A stretch of DNA of 64,000 bases from Luteimonas sp. MC1825 (GTDB lineage Bacteria; Pseudomonadota; Gammaproteobacteria; Xanthomonadales; Xanthomonadaceae): assembly GCF_014764385.1 (NCBI RefSeq), contig NZ_CP061714.1, forward strand, positions 806,001 through 870,000, read 5' to 3'. Under the pieces are notes generated by a model, which saw only the letters and a list, made by a program, of their open reading frames with translations, did not search any database and was not told where the DNA came from. The position numbers and the translations under genes were made by a program. This document shows, piece by piece, positions 1 through 7,580 of this stretch; the first letter of the stretch is position 1, and every line of letters begins with the position of its first letter.

Positions 1-69
1 GGTGGAGAACGCGAGGGATGTGTCCATGCCGCCATGATCGCAGCATTCGGTCTTAGGCCCGTGGATTGA

Positions 70-2556
70 ATGGCGCGAGGTGCGGTCGCACGGGGTGAGA
101 CGGCCGCTGCCCAGCATGCCTGCTCAATCACGACGGAGCCCGCCCTGAACGCCATCCCCAAGCCAGCGCAGGCGCTGGCCGCCCCCGGCGCCGGCGGCAC
201 GCTCGCCGCCAGGCTCGCCGAGAAGTATCCCGCGCGCATCACCGGCAGCCTGCTGCTGCCGGGCCAGGACGGCCGCTACGCGCCGCTGCCCGGCGACCTG
301 CCGGAGCCGCTGGTGCGCGCGCTGCATGCGCGCGGCATCGACCGGTTGTACAGCCACCAGGCGCAGGCCTGGGCGGAGACGCAGGCCGGCCGCCACGTGG
401 TGGTGGCGACGCCCACGGCGTCGGGCAAGTCGCTCTGCTACACGCTGCCGGTGGTCGCCAGTGCGCTCGAGGCGCGCGGCAAGGCGCTGTACCTGTTTCC
501 CACCAAGGCGCTGGCGCAGGACCAGGTGGCCGAGCTGCTGGAACTCAATGCCGCTGGCGGCCTCGGCCTGCGCGCGGCCACCTTCGACGGCGACACGCCG
601 GGCGATGCGCGCCAGGCGATCCGCCTGAGCGGCGACATCGTGGTCAGCAACCCGGACATGCTCCACCAGGGCATCCTGCCGCACCACACCAAGTGGGCGC
701 AGTTCTTCGAGAACCTGCGCTACGTGGTGATCGACGAGATCCACACCTACCGCGGCGTGTTCGGCAGCCATGTCGCCAACGTGATCCGCAGGCTCAAGCG
801 CGTGTGTGCGTTCTACGGTGTCAGTCCGCAGTTCATCCTGTGCTCGGCGACCATCGGCAACGCCGGCGCGCATGGCCGCGCGCTGATCGAGGCCGCGCAA
901 GCCGACATCGCCGTGATCGACGACAGCGGCGCGCCGCGCGGCGACAAGCACGTGCTGCTGTGGAACCCGCCGATGGTCAACGTCGACCTCGGCATCCGCG
1001 CCTCCGCGCGCTCGCAGTCCAACCGCATCGCGCGGCTGGCGATCCGCGCCGGGCTGAAGACGCTGGTGTTCTGCCAGTCGCGGCTGATGGTCGAGGTGCT
1101 CACCAAGTACCTGAAGGAAGTCTTCGACCACGACCCGCGCAAGCCCAGGCGCATCCGCGGCTACCGTGGCGGCTACCTCCCCACCGAGCGGCGCGAGGTC
1201 GAACGCGAGATGCGCGCCGGGCGGATCGACGGCATCGTGAGCACCTCGGCACTGGAACTCGGCGTCGACATCGGCAGCCTCGACGTGGTGGTGCTCAACG
1301 GCTATCCCGGCAGCATCTCCGCCACGTGGCAGCGCTTCGGCCGCGCCGGGCGGCGCCAGCAACCGTCGGTGGGCGTGCTGGTGGCCGGCTCCGACGCGCT
1401 CGACCAGTACGTGGTGCGCCATCCCGAGTTCTTCGCCGACGCCAACCCCGAGCACGCGCGCATCGAGGCCGACCAGCCGCTGATCCTGCTCGACCACATC
1501 CGCTGCGCGGCGTTCGAACTGCCGTTCCATGATGGCGACGGCTTCGGTCCGGTCGATCCCGCGGCATGGCTCCAAGTGCTGGCCGAAAGCGGCGTGCTGC
1601 ACCGCGAAGGCGCGCGCTGGGAGTGGATCGCCGACAGCTACCCGGCGCAGGCGGTCAACCTGCGCTCGGTGGCCGACGGCAACTTCGTGGTCGTCGACCG
1701 CACCGACGGCCGCCAGGTGATCGTGGCCGAGGTGGACTATTCCGCCGCCGCGCTCACTCTCTACGAGGGCGCGATCCACATGATCCAGTCGGAGCCGTTC
1801 CAGGTGGAGAAGCTCGACTGGGAGGGCCGCAAGGCCTTCGTCACCCGCACCCGCGTCGACTACTACACCGACGCCATCGACTACACCAAGCTGAAGGTGC
1901 TCGACGACGCCGAACAGGCCGCGGCCGGGCAGGGCTCGGCGCACCTGGGCGAGGTGCACGTGGTGCGGCGCGTGTCCGGCTACAAGAAGATCCGCTTCCA
2001 CACCCACGAGAACATCGGCTACGGCCCGGTGAACCTGCCCGACCAGGAGCTGCACACCAGCGCGGTGTGGTGGCAGCTGCCGCAGGCGACGCTGGAGGAG
2101 GCGTTTGCCATGCGCCACGAGGCGCTGGATGGCTTCCTCGGCGCGGCCTACGCGCTGCACCTGGTCGCGCAGGTGGCGGTGATGGCCGAGAGCCGCGACC
2201 TGCTGAAGTCGGTGGGCAGCGGCGACGGCGCCTGGTTCGCCACTGCCGACAACCGCGGCCGCGGCCAGCTGCGCAGCGGCGACGGCACGCCCGACATGGC
2301 GGTCGAACTGCTCGGACGCTTCACGCCCACCATCTATCTGTACGACAACTACCCCGGCGGCGTGGGCCTGTCGTCGCCGCTGTTCGAGCGCCATGCCGCA
2401 CTGCTGGCGCAGGCGCGCGCGCTGGTGGCGGGCTGCGACTGCGGTGCGGGGTGCCCGGCCTGCGTGGGCCCGATCCTTGCCGCCGACGAGACCGCGAGCC
2501 TCGCGCCGCGCGCGCTGGCCCTGCGCGTGCTGGACCTGCTCGCGGAAGCACCATGA
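70..2556 (+). CDS. mrfA: MrfA/YprA-type DEAD/DEAH-box helicase with C-terminal zinc-binding domain (DUF1998)
   Basis: 828 aa superfamily 2 DNA helicase. Walker A ATPTASGKS lies at residues 113-121. A DEIH Walker B box follows, then SAT and a C-terminal helicase domain with the GRAGRR motif. The last 50 residues carry the four-cysteine cluster C789-x-C791-x3-C795-x2-C798, typical of MrfA/YprA. In Bacillus, MrfA works with the nuclease MrfB in a UvrA-independent repair of mitomycin C damage. Here the next gene is the MrfB homologue, overlapping by ATGA, so the pair is probably co-translated. The first about 45 residues are not conserved-looking, so the true start may be downstream of the ATG used here. 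The cytoplasmic repair role is inferred from the family. Confidence 0.9.
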   Translation: MARGAVARGETAAAQHACSITTEPALNAIPKPAQALAAPGAGGTLAARLAEKYPARITGSLLLPGQDGRYAPLPGDLPEPLVRALHARGIDRLYSHQAQAWAETQAGRHVVVATPTASGKSLCYTLPVVASALEARGKALYLFPTKALAQDQVAELLELNAAGGLGLRAATFDGDTPGDARQAIRLSGDIVVSNPDMLHQGILPHHTKWAQFFENLRYVVIDEIHTYRGVFGSHVANVIRRLKRVCAFYGVSPQFILCSATIGNAGAHGRALIEAAQADIAVIDDSGAPRGDKHVLLWNPPMVNVDLGIRASARSQSNRIARLAIRAGLKTLVFCQSRLMVEVLTKYLKEVFDHDPRKPRRIRGYRGGYLPTERREVEREMRAGRIDGIVSTSALELGVDIGSLDVVVLNGYPGSISATWQRFGRAGRRQQPSVGVLVAGSDALDQYVVRHPEFFADANPEHARIEADQPLILLDHIRCAAFELPFHDGDGFGPVDPAAWLQVLAESGVLHREGARWEWIADSYPAQAVNLRSVADGNFVVVDRTDGRQVIVAEVDYSAAALTLYEGAIHMIQSEPFQVEKLDWEGRKAFVTRTRVDYYTDAIDYTKLKVLDDAEQAAAGQGSAHLGEVHVVRRVSGYKKIRFHTHENIGYGPVNLPDQELHTSAVWWQLPQATLEEAFAMRHEALDGFLGAAYALHLVAQVAVMAESRDLLKSVGSGDGAWFATADNRGRGQLRSGDGTPDMAVELLGRFTPTIYLYDNYPGGVGLSSPLFERHAALLAQARALVAGCDCGAGCPACVGPILAADETASLAPRALALRVLDLLAEAP

Positions 2557-3467
2557 GCGCGCTGGCGGCGAAGCTCGCGCGGCTGCGCGCGGAGGCGGGT
2601 GGAGAGCAGCCAGGGCCGGTTGCGGTTCGCGCGGCGGGCGTCGTTGTGCGCGCGTCGGAACCCGGTGTACGCACGTACGCATCAGCGCTGCCGGCCGCGG
2701 ATTCCCGCCAGGCCACCATCAACCAGCTGCGCACCCTGCTGAAGATCCGCACGCCCGCGCCGCTGATGCAGGCGCGCGCGGCGGATCGCACGCTGCCCGG
2801 CGACGAGATCGCCCCCGGCCTGCGCTTCCTCGAACAGTGGACGCCGTGGCCTGCTGGCGAAGACGTGCTGCCGCTGCACGGCATCGGCCAGGACGCGATC
2901 GCACGCGGGCACCTGCTCGCGTTCGACACCGAGACCACCGGCCTGGCCGGCGGCACCGGCACGCGTGCGTTCATGATCGGCGCCGCGGATTGGCGCGACG
3001 GCGGGCTGCGCATGCGCCAGTTGTGCATCACCACGCTCGGCGCGGAAGCGGCGATGCTGCGCACGTTCGCCGGGTGGCTGGCGCCGGAGACGGTGCTGGT
3101 CAGCTACAACGGCAAGAGCTACGACCGTCCGCTGCTGTCGACGCGGTACCGCCTCGCGCGGCTTGCCGATCCCGTCTTCGGGCGCGGCCACGTCGATCTG
3201 CTGCATCCGGTGCGCCGCCGTTACCGCGGTGTCTGGGCGAACTGCAGGCTCGCCACCATCGAACGCGAGCTGCTGGGCGTGGTGCGCGAGGACGATTTGC
3301 CAGGCTCGGAAGCGCCGGCCGCGTGGCTGTCGTACCTGCGCGGCGGCAGTGCCGCCAACCTGCGCCGCGTCGGCCAGCACAATGCGCAGGACCTGCGCAG
3401 CCTCTGCAGCCTGCTGGAGGCGATGGCCGACGCTGCGCCCGCGGTCAGCGCGCACGTCGGGTCCTGA
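2553..3467 (+). CDS. mrfB: MrfB/YprB-type RNase H-like 3'-5' exonuclease
   Basis: 304 aa, starting inside the stop of the helicase gene (ATGA overlap). It has an RNase H-fold DnaQ-like exonuclease domain. The first acidic pair is in FDTETTG (D125, E127), followed by SYNGKSYDRP and a C-terminal HNAQD motif that supplies the last aspartate. This set of residues fits the two-metal DEDD nuclease MrfB (YprB), the partner of MrfA. Bacillus MrfB has a C-terminal TPR region as I recall it; this protein ends soon after the nuclease domain, so the TPR part is absent. Function is from family knowledge plus the operon context. Confidence 0.85.
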   Translation: MSALAAKLARLRAEAGGEQPGPVAVRAAGVVVRASEPGVRTYASALPAADSRQATINQLRTLLKIRTPAPLMQARAADRTLPGDEIAPGLRFLEQWTPWPAGEDVLPLHGIGQDAIARGHLLAFDTETTGLAGGTGTRAFMIGAADWRDGGLRMRQLCITTLGAEAAMLRTFAGWLAPETVLVSYNGKSYDRPLLSTRYRLARLADPVFGRGHVDLLHPVRRRYRGVWANCRLATIERELLGVVREDDLPGSEAPAAWLSYLRGGSAANLRRVGQHNAQDLRSLCSLLEAMADAAPAVSAHVGS

Positions 3468-3485
3468 AGGGCGCGGCCGCCTTCA
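3465..3485. terminator. Hairpin overlapping the mrfB stop codon
   Basis: The arms TGAAGG and CCTTCA enclose a GC-rich core that can pair further with one bulged G and a CGGC loop. It sits between the convergent mrfB and BON-protein genes. There is no T-run, so it may act weakly or only block read-through. Confidence 0.35.
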
Positions 3486-3516
3486 CAGGCAGGCCGCACC
3501 CCGTGCCGCAGTCGCG

Positions 3517-4284
3517 TCAGCTGGCGCGGTCCGGGCGGTTGACGCCCGTCGTGCCCGCCCCGGCGGCCGGTGTGGCACCGGTGCCTGTCCCCGTCGTGGC
3601 CCCGCCCGGCGTGGTGGCGCCGGGGGTGGTTCCGTAACCGTGGCCCGATGCACCGCCGGGCGTGCTGCCCGCGCTGCCGGTTGCGCTGGCGCCAGACGCC
3701 GATGCGCCACCGTAGCCTGCCGAAGACATGCCTGCGCCGGAACTGCTGCCGCTGCTGCCGTACGACGGCGAGCCACCGATCGGATCCACGCCGGCCACCC
3801 GGATCGAGTTCTCGATGTCGCGCACGCCGCTGACGGATTCGGCGATGTCCTCGGCGCGGTGCTTCATGGCGCGATTGGGCACGGTGCCCGACAGGCGCAC
3901 GGTGCCGCTGCCGACGTGCACGTTGATGTCGGCGGCGTCGATGGCGTCGCTGTCGCACAGGCCCTCGCAGACGTCCTCGCGGATGCGCTCGTCGCTGCGG
4001 GTGTAGCCGCGCGGCCCGATGCCGCGGTAGCCGCTGCGCCGGCCCGCGCCGCTCGACGTGGTGGATGTGGTCGACGCGTGTTCATCGCGGCCGTAGGTGC
4101 GCTCTTCGTCGTCCGCCGGGCCGCCGGGCGTGGTGCGGCGGCTGTAGTAGCCGGCCGGGCGCTCGGCTTCCTGCTTGCGGTTGTCGAACCAGTCGCGGGT
4201 GACGCCCACGAAACGCGCGCCAAGCTGCGCCGCCTCGCGGGCGACGGCCTTGAATTCATTCTTCGCCTTGCTGTTGGCAGTCAT
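3517..4284 (-). CDS. BON-domain stress protein with low-complexity C-terminus
   Basis: 255 aa. The ATG at 4284 is preceded by GGAG. Residues about 94-163 form one BON domain (osmY-like: acid-rich start, VxVxxGxVxLxGxV core, then the region ending in IENSIRV). This fold is found in envelope and osmotic stress proteins. The C-terminal 90 residues are Gly/Ala/Ser/Thr-rich and disordered. No signal peptide is visible. The N-terminal 40 residues are charged and resemble small CsbD/YtxH-like stress proteins only loosely. It is divergent from a PNPOx-like stress protein, so the 4285-4476 gap may hold a shared stress promoter, but I could not identify one. A much longer reading frame continues upstream antisense to other genes and is not real. 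Confidence 0.75.
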   Translation of the reverse strand: MTANSKAKNEFKAVAREAAQLGARFVGVTRDWFDNRKQEAERPAGYYSRRTTPGGPADDEERTYGRDEHASTTSTTSSGAGRRSGYRGIGPRGYTRSDERIREDVCEGLCDSDAIDAADINVHVGSGTVRLSGTVPNRAMKHRAEDIAESVSGVRDIENSIRVAGVDPIGGSPSYGSSGSSSGAGMSSAGYGGASASGASATGSAGSTPGGASGHGYGTTPGATTPGGATTGTGTGATPAAGAGTTGVNRPDRAS

Positions 4285-4463
4285 GTGCTGGAGTCTCCGG
4301 GGGTGGTTGGGGGCGGCTACGCACGCTGGCGCGCCGACCTGCGGAGTTTCCGCGCAGCTGTGTTCAAGCAGCGTCATGCCGGCGGCGCGCGGGGGCGTTT
4401 GTTCATACGCCGCTGTCACTTTCGCGGTGCTAAACCGCGTGCTTGCCGCATCCCCCCGTGAAC

Positions 4464-4470
4464 AAAGGAG
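4464..4470 (+). promoter_or_regulatory. Strong Shine-Dalgarno deciding a GTG start
   Basis: AAAGGAG lies six bases before GTG at 4477. This supports the GTG rather than any earlier in-frame codon as the start of the PNPOx-like gene. Confidence 0.7.
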
Positions 4471-4476
4471 CACTCC

Positions 4477-4962
4477 GTGACCGACACCCACAAGCTGGAA
4501 GAGAAGTTCTGGAAGGCCCTGGAGAGCGACCGCACGGTCATGCTCGGGCTGGACGGCATGGAAGACGGCCACGCCCGTCCCATGACCGCGCAGGCGGAGG
4601 ACCGCCGCGCGCCGTTGTGGTTCTTCACCTCCAACGACAACGCGCTGGTCCGGCAGCTCGGCGACGGTGGCGGACGCGCGATCGCGGGCTTCGCCTCCAA
4701 GGGCCATGACCTGTTCGCCAGCATCCGCGGCACGCTGCACGTCGACACCGACCGCGCTGTGGTCGATCGCCTCTGGAACCCGTTCGTCGCCGCCTGGTTC
4801 GAGGGCAAGGACGACCCCAGGCTGCGCCTGCTGCGGCTTGATGCCGAAGACGCCGAAGTGTGGATCGATGCCTCCAGCATGCTGGCCGGCGTGAAGATGA
4901 TGATCGGCATCGACCCCAAGAAGGACTACAAGGACAAGGTCGGCGAGATCGACCTGCGCTGA
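4477..4962 (+). CDS. Pyridoxamine 5'-phosphate oxidase family / general stress protein 26-like flavoprotein
   Basis: 161 aa with a GTG start behind a strong ribosome site. The split-barrel flavin-binding fold is suggested by LWFFTSNDNALVRQL, a central SIRGTLHVDTD strand pair, and a C-terminal GVKMMIGIDPKKD segment. These are hallmarks of the Xanthomonas-type general stress protein 26 group, which binds FMN or FAD rather than acting as a true PdxH. Cytoplasmic. It is followed 12 bases later by the ligase-associated exonuclease but is probably functionally separate. Substrate unknown. Confidence 0.85.
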   Translation: MTDTHKLEEKFWKALESDRTVMLGLDGMEDGHARPMTAQAEDRRAPLWFFTSNDNALVRQLGDGGGRAIAGFASKGHDLFASIRGTLHVDTDRAVVDRLWNPFVAAWFEGKDDPRLRLLRLDAEDAEVWIDASSMLAGVKMMIGIDPKKDYKDKVGEIDLR

Positions 4963-4974
4963 GTCCACGCGAAG

Positions 4975-5970
4975 ATGCCGCGCGGCGACCTGGTGGTCTC
5001 CACGCCGGAGGGGCTGTATTGCCCCGCCGGTGGTTTCCATATCGATCCGTCGCGCCCGGTGCCGTGCGCGGTGATCACCCACGGCCATGGCGACCACGCG
5101 CGCAGCGGAATGGGCCTCTACCACGTGGCCGCGGAAGGCCTGCCGATCCTGCGCTGGCGGCTGGGTGAGCAGGACTACCGCGTGCACGCGCTGGGCGAGC
5201 GCGTGCGCATCGGCAACGCGCTGGTGTCGTTCCATCCCGCCGGCCACGTGCTCGGTTCGACCCAGGTACGCATCGAAGTGGATGGCGAGACCTGGGTGGC
5301 GTCGGGCGACTACAAGCGCGATCACGACCCGACCTGCCTGCCGTTCGAAGTCGTGCCCTGCGACGTGTTCATCACCGAGGCGACGTTCGGGCTGCCGATC
5401 TACCGCTGGACGCCGGCGGCAGATGTGGCCGCCGACATCGTCGCGTGGCGCGAGGAATGCGCGGCCAACGGCGAGGCGGCGATCCTGTACTGCTACGCGC
5501 TCGGCAAGGCGCAGCGCGTGCTGGGTGAACTCGCCGCGCACACCGATCGCCCGGCCTTCGTGCACGGCGCGATCGATGCCGGCGTGCAGGTCTACCGCGA
5601 AGCCGGCGTGGCGATGCTCGACACCCGGCGCGTGGCAGACGAGGCGCGCGGCACGGCATTCGCCGGAGAGCTGGTGCTGGCGCCGCCGTCGGCCGCCGGC
5701 AGCCCGTGGATCCGCCGCTTCAAGCGCGCACAGCAGGGCTTCGCGTCGGGCTGGATGCGCATCCGCGGCAACCGCCGGCGCCGCAACTACGACCGCGGCT
5801 TCGTGGTATCCGACCATGCCGACTGGCCGGCGCTGCTGCGCACCGCGCACGAGACCGGTGCGCGGCGGGTGATCGCCACCCACGGCGACACCGACGCGCT
5901 GGTGCGCGTGCTCAACGACCGCGGCATCGACACCGGCGTGTTCGCCACGGGCTACGGCGAGGACGACTGA
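4975..5970 (+). CDS. Ligase-associated DNA exonuclease (metallo-beta-lactamase/beta-CASP-like fold)
   Basis: 331 aa. The zinc site HGHGDH (H36, H38, D40, H41) lies early, followed by FHPAGHVLGS and SGDYKRDHD, which supply further metal ligands. This is the SNM1/CPSF-like architecture of exonucleases encoded with bacterial ATP-dependent ligases. It is first in a four-gene run: the ligase start overlaps its stop (TGATG), and the helicase and PdeM follow with overlaps. The predicted role is processing DNA ends or crosslinked strands before ligation; this is inferred from the conserved cluster. Confidence 0.9.
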   Translation: MPRGDLVVSTPEGLYCPAGGFHIDPSRPVPCAVITHGHGDHARSGMGLYHVAAEGLPILRWRLGEQDYRVHALGERVRIGNALVSFHPAGHVLGSTQVRIEVDGETWVASGDYKRDHDPTCLPFEVVPCDVFITEATFGLPIYRWTPAADVAADIVAWREECAANGEAAILYCYALGKAQRVLGELAAHTDRPAFVHGAIDAGVQVYREAGVAMLDTRRVADEARGTAFAGELVLAPPSAAGSPWIRRFKRAQQGFASGWMRIRGNRRRRNYDRGFVVSDHADWPALLRTAHETGARRVIATHGDTDALVRVLNDRGIDTGVFATGYGEDD

Positions 5971-7580
5971 TGCGCCGCTTCGCCGCGCTCTACGAGCGGC
6001 TCGACCGCAGCACCGGCACCGGCGACAAGCGCCGCGCACTGGTGGACTACTTCCGTGACGCACCGCCGCGTGACGCCGCATGGGCGATCTGGCTGCTGGC
6101 CGGCGGCAAGATCGGCGGCGCGCGCGCGAAGATCGCCGGCACCGGCGAATTGCGTGCGTGGATCGGCGCAGAGAGCGGGACGCCCGACTGGCTGGTCGAG
6201 GACTGCCATCACCAGGTCGGCGACCTGGCGGAAACGCTGGCCCTGCTGTTGGACGATCCGCCGGCGGGCGCGCAGGGCGGCGACATCGCCCTGGCGGACT
6301 GGATCGAGCAGCGCCTGGCGCCGATCGCCAACGACACGCCGGAGGCGCGGCGCGCGCTCGTGGTGGAGGCGTGGCGCAGCCTGTGCTTCCGCGAGCGCCT
6401 GGTGTTCAACAAGCTGCTCACCGGTGCGCTGCGCGTGGGCGTGTCGCAGGGCCTGGTGCAGCAGGCGCTGGCGGAGTTTTCCGGCGTCGACATTGCGCTC
6501 ATCGCGCAGCGCATGCTCGGGCGCTGGGCGCCGTCGGCGGCGTTCCTCGAAGGCCTGCTGTCCCCTGAGGTTCAACCCGGCGACGCCGCGCTGCCGTATC
6601 CGTTCTTCCTCGCCTCGCCGCTGGAGGCCGAGGCCGAGAGCCTGGGCAGCATCGACGACTGGCTGCTGGAGTGGAAGTGGGACGGCATCCGCCTGCAGCT
6701 GATCCGCCGCGCCAGCGGGATCGCGCTGTGGTCGCGCGGCGAGGAGCGCATGGACGGGCGCTTCCCCGAGATCGAAGCCGCCGCCGCCGCGCTCGGCCGC
6801 GACTGCGTGATCGACGGCGAGCTGCTCGCCTGGCAGCCCGGTGGTGCCGAGCCGATGCCGTTCAGTGCGTTGCAGACCCGCATCCAGCGGCTCAAGCCGG
6901 GGCCGAAGTCGCTGGCCGCGGCGCCCGCGCGGGTGCTGGCGTACGACCTGCTGGAACTGGATGGCGAAGACCTGCGTGCGCGGCCACTGGTGGAGCGCCG
7001 CGCGCTTCTGGTCGACGTGCTCGCCGATGCCGATCCCGACAGGCTCGCGCTGTCGCTGCAGGTGCCCGCCGATGACTGGACGCACGCGGCCAGGCTGCGG
7101 GAGGAAGCGCGCGAACGCGGGGTCGAGGGCCTGATGCTCAAGCGCGCCGATTCGCCCTACCGCCATGGCCGCAAGCGCGGCGACTGGTGGAAGTGGAAGA
7201 TCGATCCGCTGAGCATCGACGCGGTGCTGATCTACGCCCAGTCCGGCCATGGCCGGCGCAGCACGCTGTTCACCGATTACACCTTCGGCCTGTGGGACGG
7301 CGATGCCCTGGTGCCGGTGGCCAAGGCGTACTCGGGCCTGGACGACGCCGAGATCCTGCGCCTCGATCGGTGGATCCGCGCGCACACGCTGGAGCGCTTC
7401 GGGCCGGTGCGTTCGGTGCAGGCGCTGCATGTGTTCGAGCTGGGCTTCGAGGGCGTGAACCGCTCGGCGCGGCACAAGTCGGGCATTGCGGTGCGCTTCC
7501 CGCGCATCCTGCGCTGGCGCGAGGACAAGCTGGCGCGCGAGGCGGACACGCTGGACAGCCTGCGGGCGCTGGCGCGATGA
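5970..7580 (+). CDS. ATP-dependent DNA ligase (ligase-associated cluster type)
   Basis: 536 aa. The ATG at 5970 overlaps the upstream TGA. An N-terminal DNA-binding domain (about 1-200) precedes the nucleotidyltransferase domain, whose adenylated lysine lies in KWDG (K236). The later motifs include SRGEERMDGRFPEI, VIDGELLAW, GLMLKRADSPY and WWKWKIDP (motif V), followed by a C-terminal OB fold. It differs from LigD in having no primase or nuclease domains. It seals nicks in the cytoplasm using ATP, alongside the NAD-dependent LigA expected elsewhere. The neighbours define it as the ligase of the Lhr-helicase/PdeM cluster. Confidence 0.93.
   Translation: MRRFAALYERLDRSTGTGDKRRALVDYFRDAPPRDAAWAIWLLAGGKIGGARAKIAGTGELRAWIGAESGTPDWLVEDCHHQVGDLAETLALLLDDPPAGAQGGDIALADWIEQRLAPIANDTPEARRALVVEAWRSLCFRERLVFNKLLTGALRVGVSQGLVQQALAEFSGVDIALIAQRMLGRWAPSAAFLEGLLSPEVQPGDAALPYPFFLASPLEAEAESLGSIDDWLLEWKWDGIRLQLIRRASGIALWSRGEERMDGRFPEIEAAAAALGRDCVIDGELLAWQPGGAEPMPFSALQTRIQRLKPGPKSLAAAPARVLAYDLLELDGEDLRARPLVERRALLVDVLADADPDRLALSLQVPADDWTHAARLREEARERGVEGLMLKRADSPYRHGRKRGDWWKWKIDPLSIDAVLIYAQSGHGRRSTLFTDYTFGLWDGDALVPVAKAYSGLDDAEILRLDRWIRAHTLERFGPVRSVQALHVFELGFEGVNRSARHKSGIAVRFPRILRWREDKLAREADTLDSLRALAR

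Noticed and set aside
1-69. Gene or promoter at the window start
   Set aside because: Only 69 bases; no box or frame convincing enough to call.
124-2682. An 852-residue frame antisense to mrfA
   Set aside because: Shadow of the helicase gene; low-complexity His/Val/Arg composition.
4285-6081. Upstream extension of the BON protein to 854 residues
   Set aside because: It runs antisense to the PNPOx-like, exonuclease and ligase genes; the BON protein has its own ATG and ribosome site at 4284.
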